Shown here: one piece after another, positions 63,974 to 64,000 of the stretch
Layout of the letters: the number at the start of each line of letters is the position of its first letter
Position numbering within the stretch: the first letter of the stretch is position 1
Assembly: GCA_964601895.1 (NCBI GenBank)
Contig: CAZROT010000005.1
Location: 191,050-255,049 of the forward strand
Length of the DNA stretch: 64,000 nucleotides
Direction: 5' to 3'
Origin: CAZROT01 sp964601895
GTDB taxonomy: Bacteria; Pseudomonadota; Gammaproteobacteria; Enterobacterales; Enterobacteriaceae
Position numbers and translations under genes: made by a program
Notes under the pieces: generated by a model
What the model saw: the letters and a program-made list of their open reading frames with translations, nothing else
Databases searched by the model: none
What the model was told of the DNA's origin: nothing

Positions 63974-64000
63974 GCGCGGCAGTCGTCAGTAATGAAAAGC

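Overview
The window comes from the chromosome of a member of the Enterobacterales. It carries the conserved oriC neighbourhood (mioC, oriC, mnmG, rsmG, atp operon, glmU, glmS), the efp/epmB/groESL/fxsA/aspA block and the raiA/bamD/rluD/pgeF/clpB block ending at an rRNA-type promoter. In E. coli K-12 these three blocks lie far apart, so this chromosome is rearranged. Moderately AT-rich DNA, many eroded genes (pstB, phoU, atpI, yefM, a relE-type toxin, pgeF', transposase scraps) and loss of usual neighbours suggest a host-associated lineage undergoing gene loss, such as a facultative insect symbiont. That lifestyle is an inference and the genus cannot be fixed from this sequence.

Layout. 1-8.0 kb: efp, epmB, the lipoprotein gene yjeI, groEL/groES with a sigma-32 promoter, fxsA, aspA and dkgB. 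8.2-9.3 kb: a StbDE toxin-antitoxin pair whose toxin is frameshifted, and a small DUF1640 coiled-coil gene. 9.4-14.3 kb: dsbD, then the ravA-viaA pair. 14.4-29 kb: a large leftward surface-glycan cluster. It holds pseB, pseC, pseF, pseG and pseI for pseudaminic acid, a formyltransferase where pseH would be expected, UDP-galactopyranose mutase, two glycosyltransferase-like proteins and several SAM methyltransferases. 29-32.7 kb: an accessory strip with a glycosyltransferase scrap, a GC-rich Phd/PIN toxin-antitoxin pair, a TnpB remnant, a broken yefM, a secreted orphan and a DUF2975/XRE pair.

32.8-47.1 kb: mioC, a complete-looking oriC (DnaA boxes, three 13-mers, many GATC sites), mnmG, rsmG, an atp operon in which atpI is only a fragment, glmU and glmS. 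A mobile-looking repeat of about 125 bp sits inside the atp operon (atpG/atpD) and again after atpC. 47.1-49.7 kb: the graveyard of pstSCAB-phoU; pstB and phoU can still be read through many stops and shifts. 49.8-53.1 kb: a polar amino-acid ABC importer (binding protein and two permeases, no ATPase) and a stand-alone winged-helix regulator. 53.7-64 kb: raiA, bamD, rluD, a decayed tandem duplication of rluD-pgeF that now houses glpQ, intact pgeF, a 704-residue protein with one intact and one degenerate papain/C39-like domain, an IS91-type transposase remnant, clpB with a sigma-32 promoter, and an rrn P1-like promoter at the right edge.

Together the genes serve translation quality (EF-P with its modification enzyme EpmB, RaiA), protein folding (GroESL, ClpB, DsbD, BamD), energy (F1Fo ATP synthase, AspA) and envelope or surface glycan synthesis (GlmU, GlmS, the pse cluster). 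The points most worth a second look are the formyl-type pse pathway, the glycosyltransferase with an inserted FAMeT-like domain, the tandem pseudo-protease protein, and two independent decayed tandem duplications.
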